Assembly: GCA_013334655.1 (NCBI GenBank) | Contig: JAAXXD010000008.1 | Span: 1-49,798, forward strand | DNA length: 49,798 bases | Direction: 5' to 3' | From: Chlorobaculum sp. | GTDB taxonomy: Bacteria > Bacteroidota > Chlorobiia > Chlorobiales > Chlorobiaceae | Shown here: piece after piece, positions 41,448-49,798 of the stretch | Numbering within the stretch: position 1 is the first letter of the stretch | How the letters are laid out: every line of letters starts with the position of its first letter | The notes under the pieces: generated by a model | What the model was told of the DNA's origin: nothing | Databases searched by the model: none | Seen by the model: the letters and a program-made list of their open reading frames with translations, nothing else | Program-made: the position numbers and the translations under genes

Positions 41448-42299
41448 ATGAAGCGTTACGCCTACTATCAGAGCTGCATAAACGAATCGATGACCAAAGA
41501 GGTCGATCGCTCCATCGAGCTGTGGCAGCACGATCTCGGCATCGAGATGGTCAAGATGCATGAGAGCGCCTGTTGCGGTGGAAGCAACCTCGACTATGTG
41601 AGTCCGAAGCATTTCGCGCTCGTCAATGGCCGCAATATCGCCACCGCCGAAAAGCAGGGTCTCGATCTGGTCGTCTCCTGCAACACCTGCCTGATGACCA
41701 TCCGCAGCGCCAAGAAAAAGCTCGACGAATCCGCTGATCTCAGGAACGAGATCAACGAAATTCTGCGCAAGGAGGGACTCGAATATCGCGGCACTTCGCA
41801 GGTGCGCCACCTGCTCTGGGTGCTCATTGACGACGTTGGTCTCGACGTGATCCGCAAGAAGGTGAAGAATCCGCTCTCGAAACTCCGCATCGCCCCATTC
41901 TACGGCTGCCATATTCTTCGTCCCTCGACCGTGCTCGGCAAGGACAATCCGCTGGAGCCGACCTCGCTCGACATGCTGCTCGATGCGCTTGGCGGCAAAA
42001 CGATTCCCTACGAGCACAAGAACCGGTGCTGCGGCTTCCATACGCTGCTGGTCGCCGAGGAGGAGTCGCTGAACGTGGCCGCCGAAGCGCTGCAGGAGGC
42101 GATGGAACAGAAGGCCGATTGCATCGTCACCCCCTGCCCGCTCTGCCACACCGTGCTCGACGGCTATCAGGGCAAGGCGCTCAAGCAGAACGGCATCAAA
42201 GGCTCGATTCCCGTGCTCCATCTCTCCGAGGTGGTGGGCCTCGCGCTCGGCTACTCCGACCGTCAGCTCGGCATCAAACGGCATATTGTAACGGTCTGA
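41448..42299 (+). CDS. frdE: CCG-domain membrane-anchor subunit (SdhE/type E)
   Basis: A 283-residue subunit with two cysteine-rich CCG domains: ESACCGGSNLDY and SCNTCLMT in the first half, NRCCGFHT and TPCPLCHTVLDG in the second. This is the anchor of type E succinate:quinone oxidoreductases, which use heterodisulfide-reductase-like domains in place of haem b anchors. It has no membrane-spanning segments, only amphipathic surfaces. GGAG precedes the ATG, 5 bases after the frdB stop. Reading from an upstream start in the same frame would only pick up out-of-frame frdB. Confidence 0.9.
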   Translation: MKRYAYYQSCINESMTKEVDRSIELWQHDLGIEMVKMHESACCGGSNLDYVSPKHFALVNGRNIATAEKQGLDLVVSCNTCLMTIRSAKKKLDESADLRNEINEILRKEGLEYRGTSQVRHLLWVLIDDVGLDVIRKKVKNPLSKLRIAPFYGCHILRPSTVLGKDNPLEPTSLDMLLDALGGKTIPYEHKNRCCGFHTLLVAEEESLNVAAEALQEAMEQKADCIVTPCPLCHTVLDGYQGKALKQNGIKGSIPVLHLSEVVGLALGYSDRQLGIKRHIVTV

Positions 42300-42311
42300 A
42301 AGAATAACTGA

Positions 42312-42335
42312 AGGGCGTCTTCTGAAGGACGCCCT
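42312..42335 (+). terminator. Intrinsic terminator after the fumarate reductase operon
   Basis: AGGGCGTC (42312-42319) and GACGCCCT (42328-42335) with an 8-base loop, followed by a T-rich stretch. Confidence 0.75.
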
Positions 42336-42444
42336 CACGTTTTAAAATCTGGCTGAAAAAGCGTACCTTTGCACCAGATTTATTTAATGTCCGCTTTATT
42401 TCCGGGACAGCTCTTTTCCCAACATCAATAACCACTCGCACTCC

Positions 42445-43500
42445 ATGCTCAAAAATGATCTTTTTATCAGGGCGTTGAAAAGGCAGGCGACCCCCCGTAC
42501 TCCAATCTGGGTCATGCGCCAGGCAGGCCGTTACCTCCCGGAATATCGCGCCGTCAGGGAGAAAACCGACTTCCTGACCCTTTGCAAAACCCCTGAACTG
42601 GCTTGTGAAGTCACCATCCAGCCGGTCGATCTGATGGGCGTGGATGCCGCGATCATCTTCTCCGACATCCTTGTCGTCAACGAAGCGATGGGCATGAATG
42701 TCGAGATCATCGAGACCAAGGGCATCAAGCTGACCCCTCCGATCCGCTCGCAGGCCGACATCGACAAGCTCATCAACCCGGATGTTGACGAGAAGCTCGG
42801 CTACGTGCTCGACGCGATCCGTCTCACCAAGAAAGAGCTGAACGACCGCGTGCCGCTCATCGGCTTCTCCGGCGCGGCATGGACGCTCTTCACCTACGCC
42901 GTCGAAGGAGGCGGCTCGAAGAACTACGCTTTCGCCAAGAAGATGATGTACCGCGAGCCGCAGATGGCGCACCAGCTTCTCCAGAAGATCACCGACTGCA
43001 TCAGCGCCTACCTCATCAAGCAGGTCGAAGCTGGCGCGGACGCCATCCAGATTTTCGACTCCTGGGCAAGCGCGCTCTCCGAGGATGACTACCGCGAATT
43101 CGCCCTGCCCTACATCAAGCAGAACGTCGCCGCCGTGAAGGCCGTCTACCCGGAGATTCCGGTGATCGCCTTCGCCAAGGACATGAACACCATTCTCTCC
43201 GACATCGCCGATTGCGGCGCCGATGCGGTTGGCCTCGGCTGGAACATCGATATCGCCAAGGCTCGCAAAGAGTTGAACGACCGCGTCTGCCTCCAGGGCA
43301 ACATGGACCCGACGGTGCTCTACGGCACGCCCGAGAAGATCAAGTCGGAAGCCGCCAAGATTCTCCGCCAGTTCGGCCAGCACAACGACCACTCCGGCCA
43401 CGTATTCAACCTCGGCCACGGCATTCTGCCCGACGTCGATCCGGCCAACCTGAAGTGTCTCGTCGAGTTCGTCAAGGAGGAGAGCGCCAAGTACCACTAA
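42445..43500 (+). CDS. hemE: Uroporphyrinogen decarboxylase
   Basis: A 351-residue enzyme converting uroporphyrinogen III to coproporphyrinogen III in haem and bacteriochlorophyll synthesis, in the cytoplasm. Signature RQAGRYLPEYR lies at about 26-36, the second signature GFSGAAWTLFTYAVEGGGSK at about 138-157 and the catalytic Asp is expected in VDAAIIFSDILV near residue 69. Length is standard. It stands alone between two terminators, preceded by a 109-base promoter region. No other porphyrin gene is adjacent. Confidence 0.95.
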   Translation: MLKNDLFIRALKRQATPRTPIWVMRQAGRYLPEYRAVREKTDFLTLCKTPELACEVTIQPVDLMGVDAAIIFSDILVVNEAMGMNVEIIETKGIKLTPPIRSQADIDKLINPDVDEKLGYVLDAIRLTKKELNDRVPLIGFSGAAWTLFTYAVEGGGSKNYAFAKKMMYREPQMAHQLLQKITDCISAYLIKQVEAGADAIQIFDSWASALSEDDYREFALPYIKQNVAAVKAVYPEIPVIAFAKDMNTILSDIADCGADAVGLGWNIDIAKARKELNDRVCLQGNMDPTVLYGTPEKIKSEAAKILRQFGQHNDHSGHVFNLGHGILPDVDPANLKCLVEFVKEESAKYH

Positions 43501-43528
43501 GCGCTTCTTCGCTTCTGAAAGTATTCAA

Positions 43529-43565
43529 GGTCGACCCGGGAACTCCTCGGGTCGGCCTTTTTTTT
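43529..43565 (+). terminator. Intrinsic terminator of hemE
   Basis: GGTCGACCCG and CGGGTCGGCC pair with one G-U pair around GAACTCCT, followed by eight T (43558-43565). Confidence 0.88.
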
Positions 43566-43633
43566 GATCCGTCGGATCAGTCCGATCTTTTTTCTTACAT
43601 TGGAAGAAATTTTCAACAAAGAGCAGTTACACC

Positions 43634-44263
43634 ATGACGCAGCAGTGCAAGTGTTCGGAGGGAAGCTGTGGCGGCACCCGGTACGAGGAGCTGGTGCTCG
43701 AACGGCTTTTATACAGCGCGCGACTCAAGGAGAGCGTGGCGCGGCGCGACAATGATGTCATCGTGGCGATGGCCTCGATGATCGCCGATACCTTCAACGC
43801 AGGCGGCAAAGTGCTCCTGTGCGGCAACGGCGGAAGTGCTGCCGACGCGCAGCATCTGGCCGCCGAACTGACGATTCGCTACCGCAGCTCCGTGGATCGC
43901 CCGGCGCTTCCGGCCATCGCGCTTTCGACCGACACCTCGGCGCTGACGGCGGGGAGCAACGATTACGGCTTCGACGAAGTGTTCGTTCGCCTCACCGAAG
44001 CGTACGGCCGTCCAGGTGACATTCTCATCGGCCTTTCGACCAGCGGCAACAGCCTCAACGTGCTCAATGCGCTCCAGTACGCCCGAAAGCATGAGATCAA
44101 AACGCTCGCCCTGCTCGGCGGCGACGGCGGCGCAATCAAGCCGTACGCCGATCTTGCGGTGGTGGTGCCGCACACCGGAAGCGCCGACAGAGTTCAGGAG
44201 TGCCACATCGCCGTAGGCCATGTCATCGTGGAACTCGTAGAAAAAATGCTGGGCTTTGATTAA
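43634..44263 (+). CDS. gmhA: SIS-domain phosphoheptose isomerase
   Basis: A 209-residue sugar isomerase of the GmhA type, which turns sedoheptulose-7-P into heptose-7-P for lipopolysaccharide. The SIS motif [16 protein letters not shown] is at 58-73 with the catalytic Glu and [15 protein letters not shown] near 136. The adjacent GAGSNDYGF-type loop and the C-terminal QECHIAVGH complete the fold. The first 15 residues are Cys-rich (CKCSEGSC), unusual for the family and possibly a metal site. Repeats and ribH follow; no other heptose gene is close. A related SIS deacetylase-like role is less likely. Confidence 0.85.
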   Translation: MTQQCKCSEGSCGGTRYEELVLERLLYSARLKESVARRDNDVIVAMASMIADTFNAGGKVLLCGNGGSAADAQHLAAELTIRYRSSVDRPALPAIALSTDTSALTAGSNDYGFDEVFVRLTEAYGRPGDILIGLSTSGNSLNVLNALQYARKHEIKTLALLGGDGGAIKPYADLAVVVPHTGSADRVQECHIAVGHVIVELVEKMLGFD

Positions 44264-44271
44264 TTGATAAG

Positions 44272-44306
44272 GGATAGTTGATAATGGATAGTTGATAATG
44301 GATAAT
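44272..44306 (+). repeat. 14-base tandem repeat
   Basis: GGATAGTTGATAAT occurs twice in a row (44272-44285 and 44286-44299) with a partial third unit GGATAAT. It begins 8 bases after the gmhA stop. Confidence 0.8.
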
Positions 44307-44321
44307 GTTGGCTCGTTTCTT

Positions 44322-44357
44322 GTCCACCAAGTCCACAACGTCCACTTAGTCCACCAA
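44322..44357 (+). repeat. 9-base tandem repeat
   Basis: Four units of 9 bases: GTCCACCAA, GTCCACAAC, GTCCACTTA, GTCCACCAA. Each keeps GTCCAC. It lies between gmhA and ribH, just before the ribH ribosome region. Confidence 0.8.
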
Positions 44358-44383
44358 AGTGAAACACCAAACCAACCAACACC

Positions 44384-44851
44384 ATGCCGGTTCATAACAT
44401 AGAAGGTTCACTCAACGCCTCGGGCATCAGGTTCGCGCTCGTGGTTTCTCGATTCAACGATTTCATCGGCCAGAAGCTTGTCGAGGGCGCAATCGACTGC
44501 ATTGTGCGTCACGGCGGATCGGCTGATGAGATTACCATCATCCGCTGCCCCGGCGCGTTCGAGCTGCCGTCGGTCACGAAAAAAGCGGCGTTCTCGGGCA
44601 AGTACGACGCGATTGTGACGCTCGGCGTGATCATCCGCGGCTCCACGCCTCACTTCGACGTGATTGCCGCCGAAGCGACCAAAGGGATCGCGCATGTCGG
44701 GATGGAGTCGGGCATTCCGGTATCGTTCGGCGTGCTGACCACCGAAAATCTGGAGCAGGCTATCGAGCGTGCAGGCACCAAGGCGGGCAACAAAGGTTTC
44801 GACGCCGCGATGACCGCCATCGAAATGGCCAATCTCTACAAGCAGCTTTAA
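44384..44851 (+). CDS. ribH: Lumazine synthase
   Basis: A 155-residue 6,7-dimethyl-8-ribityllumazine synthase for riboflavin. The fold landmarks are visible: [12 protein letters not shown] near residue 19, [15 protein letters not shown] near 54-68 and [25 protein letters not shown] at about 78-102, with the catalytic His in [31 protein letters not shown] is the usual C-terminal block. Its stop codon overlaps that of plsC on the other strand (TTAA shared, 44848-44851). Confidence 0.95.
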   Translation: MPVHNIEGSLNASGIRFALVVSRFNDFIGQKLVEGAIDCIVRHGGSADEITIIRCPGAFELPSVTKKAAFSGKYDAIVTLGVIIRGSTPHFDVIAAEATKGIAHVGMESGIPVSFGVLTTENLEQAIERAGTKAGNKGFDAAMTAIEMANLYKQL

Positions 44852-45552
44852 GCGAATCCTTCCTTTGAGAGATTGCCGCTGATGACCTCGAAAGAGCGCT
44901 CCATCAGCGCTTCCGCGCTCGGATTTGGGGGTATCGGCTTGCCGATGATCAGCCGGATCGTGCCTTTGTTGATCTTCAGGCTTTTTTTCGGGGTAATCAG
45001 GTGGCTGCCGACAATCGTGACCGGCAGCACCGGCACTCCGGCTTTTTGGGCGATGATGAACGCGCCGCGTTTGAAAGGGAGGATTTTGCCGGTTTCCGAC
45101 CTGGTTCCTTCAGGAAAAATGTGGATCGACTTGCCCTTTTTGAGCGTATCGACCGCCTGCAACATGCTTTGCAGCGCTTCGCGGTTCTGGCCACGCTTGA
45201 CCATGACGTAGCCTCCCGTTTTCAGCGCCCACCCGAACACAGGAATCTTGCCAAGTTCCTCCTTGGCCATGAATCTGATATTGAGCTTCATCGCGCCGAG
45301 AATCAGCGGAATGTCCGCCATTCCGGCATGGTTGCTGACGACCAGATAGTTTTGGCCTGGCTGGTAGTTCTCCTCTCCCTCCACTTCGACGCCAATACCG
45401 AGCAGTCGGGCTGCAAACCGTCCCCACCAGGCGGCAATCCCGTGAAAACGGTCACCGGACTTGTCGAACAGGTTCAGGACGAGCGAGTAGAGCAGTCCGA
45501 AGAACATGACCGGCATCAGAACCAGGAAGAAAAGAAGTGTCTGGAGATTCAT
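44848..45552 (-). CDS. plsC: 1-acyl-sn-glycerol-3-phosphate acyltransferase
   Basis: A 234-residue membrane-bound acyltransferase of phospholipid synthesis, making phosphatidic acid. An N-terminal hydrophobic segment ([19 protein letters not shown]) anchors it. Motif [13 protein letters not shown] (HX4D) is at about 71-82, and motif [13 protein letters not shown] near 147-156 with the basic residues after it. Motif [14 protein letters not shown] is near 104. It is convergent with ribH and follows thrC by 19 bases on the same strand, so it may be read from the thr operon. Confidence 0.93.
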   Translation of the reverse strand: MNLQTLLFFLVLMPVMFFGLLYSLVLNLFDKSGDRFHGIAAWWGRFAARLLGIGVEVEGEENYQPGQNYLVVSNHAGMADIPLILGAMKLNIRFMAKEELGKIPVFGWALKTGGYVMVKRGQNREALQSMLQAVDTLKKGKSIHIFPEGTRSETGKILPFKRGAFIIAQKAGVPVLPVTIVGSHLITPKKSLKINKGTIRLIIGKPIPPNPSAEALMERSFEVISGNLSKEGFA

Positions 45553-45571
45553 AAGGTCGCGCCTCTGATGC

Positions 45572-46888
45572 TTAACGGTCGAGTTCTTCGAGGAAATTCG
45601 CCAGCTCGTCGTACTTGCTGCCGACGAGGGTGGCCCTCTTCGGCTTGTTCATGATCTCGTTCATCGATTCCGGAATCGGCACCTCCTTGCCGGTGGCGGT
45701 CATGATCGCTTCGTCAAACTTGACCGGATGGGCCGTCGAAAGCACCACGCCCGGCTTGCCCGCACCGGCGTGATCCGTGCGATAACGGTCGAGCGCCCGG
45801 TATCCGACGGCGGTGTGCGGGTCCATGATATAATCATATCGCTCATAGACTGAGCGTATCGTCTCGACGGTCTGTTCGTCCGAAACCGCGATGCCGGTTA
45901 TCTCCTGGCCCATCTTCCGGAAATCGTCGTCGAAGAAATAGCGCAGCCGCGCGAAGTTGCTCGGGTTGCCGACATCCATCGCCGTGGTCAGCGTACGAAC
46001 GGTTGGTTTCGGTTCGTATCGCCCCTCGTCGAGGTAGCGGGTGACGCTGTCGTTGGCGTTCGATGCGGCGATGAAGTGACCAATCGGGAAGCCCATCATC
46101 TTTGCCATCACTCCGGCGGTCAGGTTGCCGTAGTTTCCGCTCGGCACCGAAAAGATCGGCAGCGCGTCCGGCTGCTGCTGACGTAGTTGCAAGGCTGCCC
46201 AGGCGTAGTAGAACGACTGCGGAATGAGGCGAGAGATGTTGATGGAGTTGGCCGAAGTGAGCGTCAGCTTCTGACGGAGCGTCGGATCGACGAAGGCCTG
46301 CTTGACGAGCCGCTGGCAGTCGTCGAAATCGCCCTGCACTTCGAGCGCATGAACGTTGTCGCCCGCCGTGGTGAGCTGCTGCTCCTGCAAGCGACTGACC
46401 TTGCCCGACGGGTAGAGCAGCACCACGCGGGTGTTCGGAATGCCGTGGAAACCGTAAGCCACCGCGCTGCCGGTGTCGCCCGAGGTGGCGACGAGCACCG
46501 TGATGAGGCGGCTCTCCTCGGAGGCGAAGTAGCCGGTCATACGCGCCAGGAAGCGGGCGCCGTAATCCTTGAAGGCGAGCGTCGGGCCGTGGAACAGCTC
46601 TTCGACGTAAGTTTCGGCATCGAGCTGGCGCAGTGGCGTATCGAAAGTGAAGCACTCGTCGATGAGGTCGGAGAGCCGGTCGAGCGGAATTTCGTCACCG
46701 ACGAATTTCTTGGCGATGGCGAATGCGATGTTGTTGAACGAACCACTCTGAAGCAGCCCGATCTCTTCGGGCGAGAATCTCGGCATGACCGAAGGCACAT
46801 ACAAACCACCGTCAGGGGCAAGCCCTTCGAGGGTGGCTTTTTTCATCGAGACGGGAGCGGAGGCTTTCGTGGTGCTGTAGAAGATCAT
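45572..46888 (-). CDS. thrC: Threonine synthase
   Basis: A 438-residue PLP enzyme of threonine synthesis, converting homoserine phosphate to threonine. The PLP lysine is in LAFKDYGARFLARM near residue 108, the phosphate-binding Gly loop is SGNYGNLTAG near 248, and VATSGDTGSAVAYGF marks the active-site region near 140. The start at 46888 (IFYSTTKASAPVS) fits the family; an ATG 27 codons earlier would overlap thrB's stop. It follows thrB by 13 bases, forming a thrBC unit. Confidence 0.93.
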   Translation of the reverse strand: MIFYSTTKASAPVSMKKATLEGLAPDGGLYVPSVMPRFSPEEIGLLQSGSFNNIAFAIAKKFVGDEIPLDRLSDLIDECFTFDTPLRQLDAETYVEELFHGPTLAFKDYGARFLARMTGYFASEESRLITVLVATSGDTGSAVAYGFHGIPNTRVVLLYPSGKVSRLQEQQLTTAGDNVHALEVQGDFDDCQRLVKQAFVDPTLRQKLTLTSANSINISRLIPQSFYYAWAALQLRQQQPDALPIFSVPSGNYGNLTAGVMAKMMGFPIGHFIAASNANDSVTRYLDEGRYEPKPTVRTLTTAMDVGNPSNFARLRYFFDDDFRKMGQEITGIAVSDEQTVETIRSVYERYDYIMDPHTAVGYRALDRYRTDHAGAGKPGVVLSTAHPVKFDEAIMTATGKEVPIPESMNEIMNKPKRATLVGSKYDELANFLEELDR

Positions 46889-46901
46889 GTCGTGAGGCGA
46901 T

Positions 46902-47876
46902 TCATGGAGTTGTGCTGATGATGCGCGCGCCCTCGCTGCAAATGGGCGAGACCCACATGTCGGACGCAAGCGCAGCCTTCGAGCAGAGGAACGCCTGCTG
47001 CATGGCCGCGCCTACCGTTTCGGCGCTCTGCCGGGACGAGGAGAAGGCGAAGACCGACGGGCCGGAACCGGCGATGCTGCATCCGAGCGCTCCCGAGTCG
47101 AGCGCGGCCTGCTTGACCTCGACGAATCCGGGAATCAGCGGCGCGCGTTTCGGTTCGGCGACCACATCGACCAGCGCCCGACCAATCAGGTCGTAATCCT
47201 CCATCAACAGACCCGTCACCAGCGCGCCGACGTTGCCCCATTGCTGGATGGCTGTCGGCAGCGGAATCGATTTTGGCAGCACGGAGCGGGCGAACGAGGT
47301 CTTGAGTTCGGTGTGCGGATGGACGAGCGTGCAGAAGAGGTTTGCCGGTGGCTTGATAGTGATCAGATCGAGCGGATGGTAGCTGCGGATCAGAATGAAA
47401 TTGCCGAGCATGGCCGGAGCAGCGTTGTCGGCGTGGGCCGAGCCGCAGGCGACCCGTTCACCCTCGATGGCGAAGTGCACCAGCTCCATCTTGGTGCAGG
47501 GCGAGCCGAAGAGTTCGTTGGCCGCGATCAGCGCCGCCGCCGCGCTGGCCGCGCTGCTTCCCATACCGCTGGAGAGAGGCAGGTTTTTTTTAAGCAACAG
47601 ATCGATATGGCCGTTGAAGGCGATGCCCTTCGTGGTGCGGATATATTCAAGGAACTTGAGGACGACGAAGCTCGAAGTGTTTTTTTTCGGATCGAGCGGC
47701 AGCGCGCCGCCATCGCCGATAATCGAGGTGATGGAAACGGGGCAGTCGCTTCGGCGCTCGTCATGCAGCGTCAGAACGACCTCGTCGCCGGGCTCCGTAA
47801 TGGCGAAGCCGAGGACGTCAAAACCGCAGGCAACGTTCCCAACCGTTGCTGAAGCAAATCCAGTGACGGTTTTCAT
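46902..47876 (-). CDS. thrB: Homoserine kinase
   Basis: A 324-residue GHMP-family kinase that phosphorylates homoserine. ATP-binding PLSSGMGSSAASAAAAL is at 95-111 and the later GCSIAGSGPSVFAF (about 265-278) is the third GHMP motif. The N-terminal strand has VTGFASATVGNVACGFDVLG, the common start of ThrB. It is divergent from atpA with a 210-base promoter region between, and first in the thrBC pair. Confidence 0.92.
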   Translation of the reverse strand: MKTVTGFASATVGNVACGFDVLGFAITEPGDEVVLTLHDERRSDCPVSITSIIGDGGALPLDPKKNTSSFVVLKFLEYIRTTKGIAFNGHIDLLLKKNLPLSSGMGSSAASAAAALIAANELFGSPCTKMELVHFAIEGERVACGSAHADNAAPAMLGNFILIRSYHPLDLITIKPPANLFCTLVHPHTELKTSFARSVLPKSIPLPTAIQQWGNVGALVTGLLMEDYDLIGRALVDVVAEPKRAPLIPGFVEVKQAALDSGALGCSIAGSGPSVFAFSSSRQSAETVGAAMQQAFLCSKAALASDMWVSPICSEGARIISTTP

Positions 47877-47959
47877 GGCGTGAAACGGGGCAAAATTACT
47901 GATTCAGTCTGTTGACGGGAGTGTCCGGGGACGGTGATTATCCAAATTGGTTCTTGCAT

Positions 47960-47988
47960 TTGAATAACTGAATGCTTTTCATTAAATT
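47960..47988 (+). promoter_or_regulatory. Candidate atpA promoter
   Basis: TTGAAT (47960-47965) and TAAATT (47983-47988), 17 bases apart, in the AT-rich region between thrB and atpA. The match to the consensus is only fair. The rest of the interval shows nothing further. Confidence 0.3.
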
Positions 47989-48086
47989 CTGAATCAATTT
48001 TCAGGAGAGTTACGGGCCGTAGCCGGAATCATGAGAAGGTACGGAGAATCTTTTTCTTTTCTTAACAATAACCTATCGAATTCCAC

Positions 48087-49667
<1,581 letters not shown>

Positions 49668-49687
49668 CGGCAGATGCAAGAGTGAGC

Positions 49688-49717
49688 CGGACGCCCCTGG
49701 ACAATCAGGGGCGTCCG
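49688..49717 (+). other. Perfect hairpin between atpA and atpG
   Basis: CGGACGCCCCTG (49688-49699) and CAGGGGCGTCCG (49706-49717) form a perfect 12-base stem with a 6-base loop and no T-tract after it. It lies 20 bases after atpA and 37 before atpG, so it is more likely a processing or stability element than a terminator. Confidence 0.65.
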
Positions 49718-49754
49718 CAAGATTAACGGCAATACCAACCATGTTTCGGAATAC

Positions 49755-49798
49755 ATGCCAACTTTAAAGGACATACGCATACGCCTCAAGGGTATCAA
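49755..49798 (+). CDS. atpG: ATP synthase F1 subunit gamma (partial)
   Basis: The window ends inside this frame. Fourteen residues are visible, PTLKDIRIRLKGI after Met, matching the conserved N-terminal helix start of the gamma subunit (K.I..RI..I). Position directly after atpA supports it. Confidence 0.88.
   Translation, partial: MPTLKDIRIRLKGI

Noticed and set aside
44264-44383. A CRISPR array
   Set aside because: The repeats are direct 14- and 9-base units without spacers, and no cas genes are present anywhere in the window.

Overview
This window reads as a chromosomal segment of a green sulfur bacterium (Chlorobiota), most likely a Chlorobaculum-type organism. The markers are two chlorosome envelope genes (csmE, csmB) and a third candidate, a flavocytochrome c sulfide dehydrogenase (fccAB), a type-E (CCG-domain) fumarate reductase/succinate dehydrogenase of the reductive TCA cycle, and an atpA-atpG pair separated from other ATP synthase genes. 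Species assignment is inferred from gene content and protein similarity recalled from memory; no database search was run.

Layout. 1-2.8 kb: end of the division cluster (ftsQ tail, ftsA, ftsZ). 2.9-6.2 kb: a CoA hydrolase/transferase convergent with fccAB across a shared bidirectional terminator. 6.2-8.5 kb: an unassigned region rich in predicted RNA hairpins, a complete IS256-family element, and rlpA. 8.8-17.1 kb: a TPR protein, Kup potassium transporter, TerC membrane protein, an HTH-PAS regulator, an ArsA-type ATPase with an Hsp20-like tail, two small unknowns and a duplicated pentapeptide-repeat protein. 17.3-21.4 kb: accessory island containing an NAD(P)-binding protein, a frameshifted remnant of a type III restriction subunit, an AT-rich NYN nuclease with a small neighbour, and a tripartite HipBST toxin-antitoxin locus preceded by a decayed copy of its own operator and hipB.

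21.5-30.4 kb, almost all minus strand: a chlorosome-like protein, csmE, a hybrid histidine kinase flanked by two single-domain response regulators, then an operon amgK-murU-namZ-SSS symporter that looks like a MurNAc (cell wall sugar) salvage pathway, and csmB. 31-38 kb: a DUF1997-like protein, then an operon opening with a CsoR/CstR-family repressor behind a matching operator, a TolC-like outer membrane factor, an RND pump with no adaptor gene, a PII-like small protein and a metallo-beta-lactamase-fold hydrolase.

38-49.8 kb: core metabolism with a CBS protein, the fumarate reductase operon, hemE, a phosphoheptose isomerase, ribH, plsC, thrBC, and the atpAG start. Here the genes are dense and ordinary.

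The best targets for follow-up are the HipBST locus with its duplicated operator fossil, the thiol-only CsoR/CstR repressor controlling an RND pump plus hydrolase in a sulfide oxidiser, the MurNAc salvage operon with a leaderless NamZ, the double C-terminal peptide of FtsZ, and the structured non-coding stretch next to the IS.
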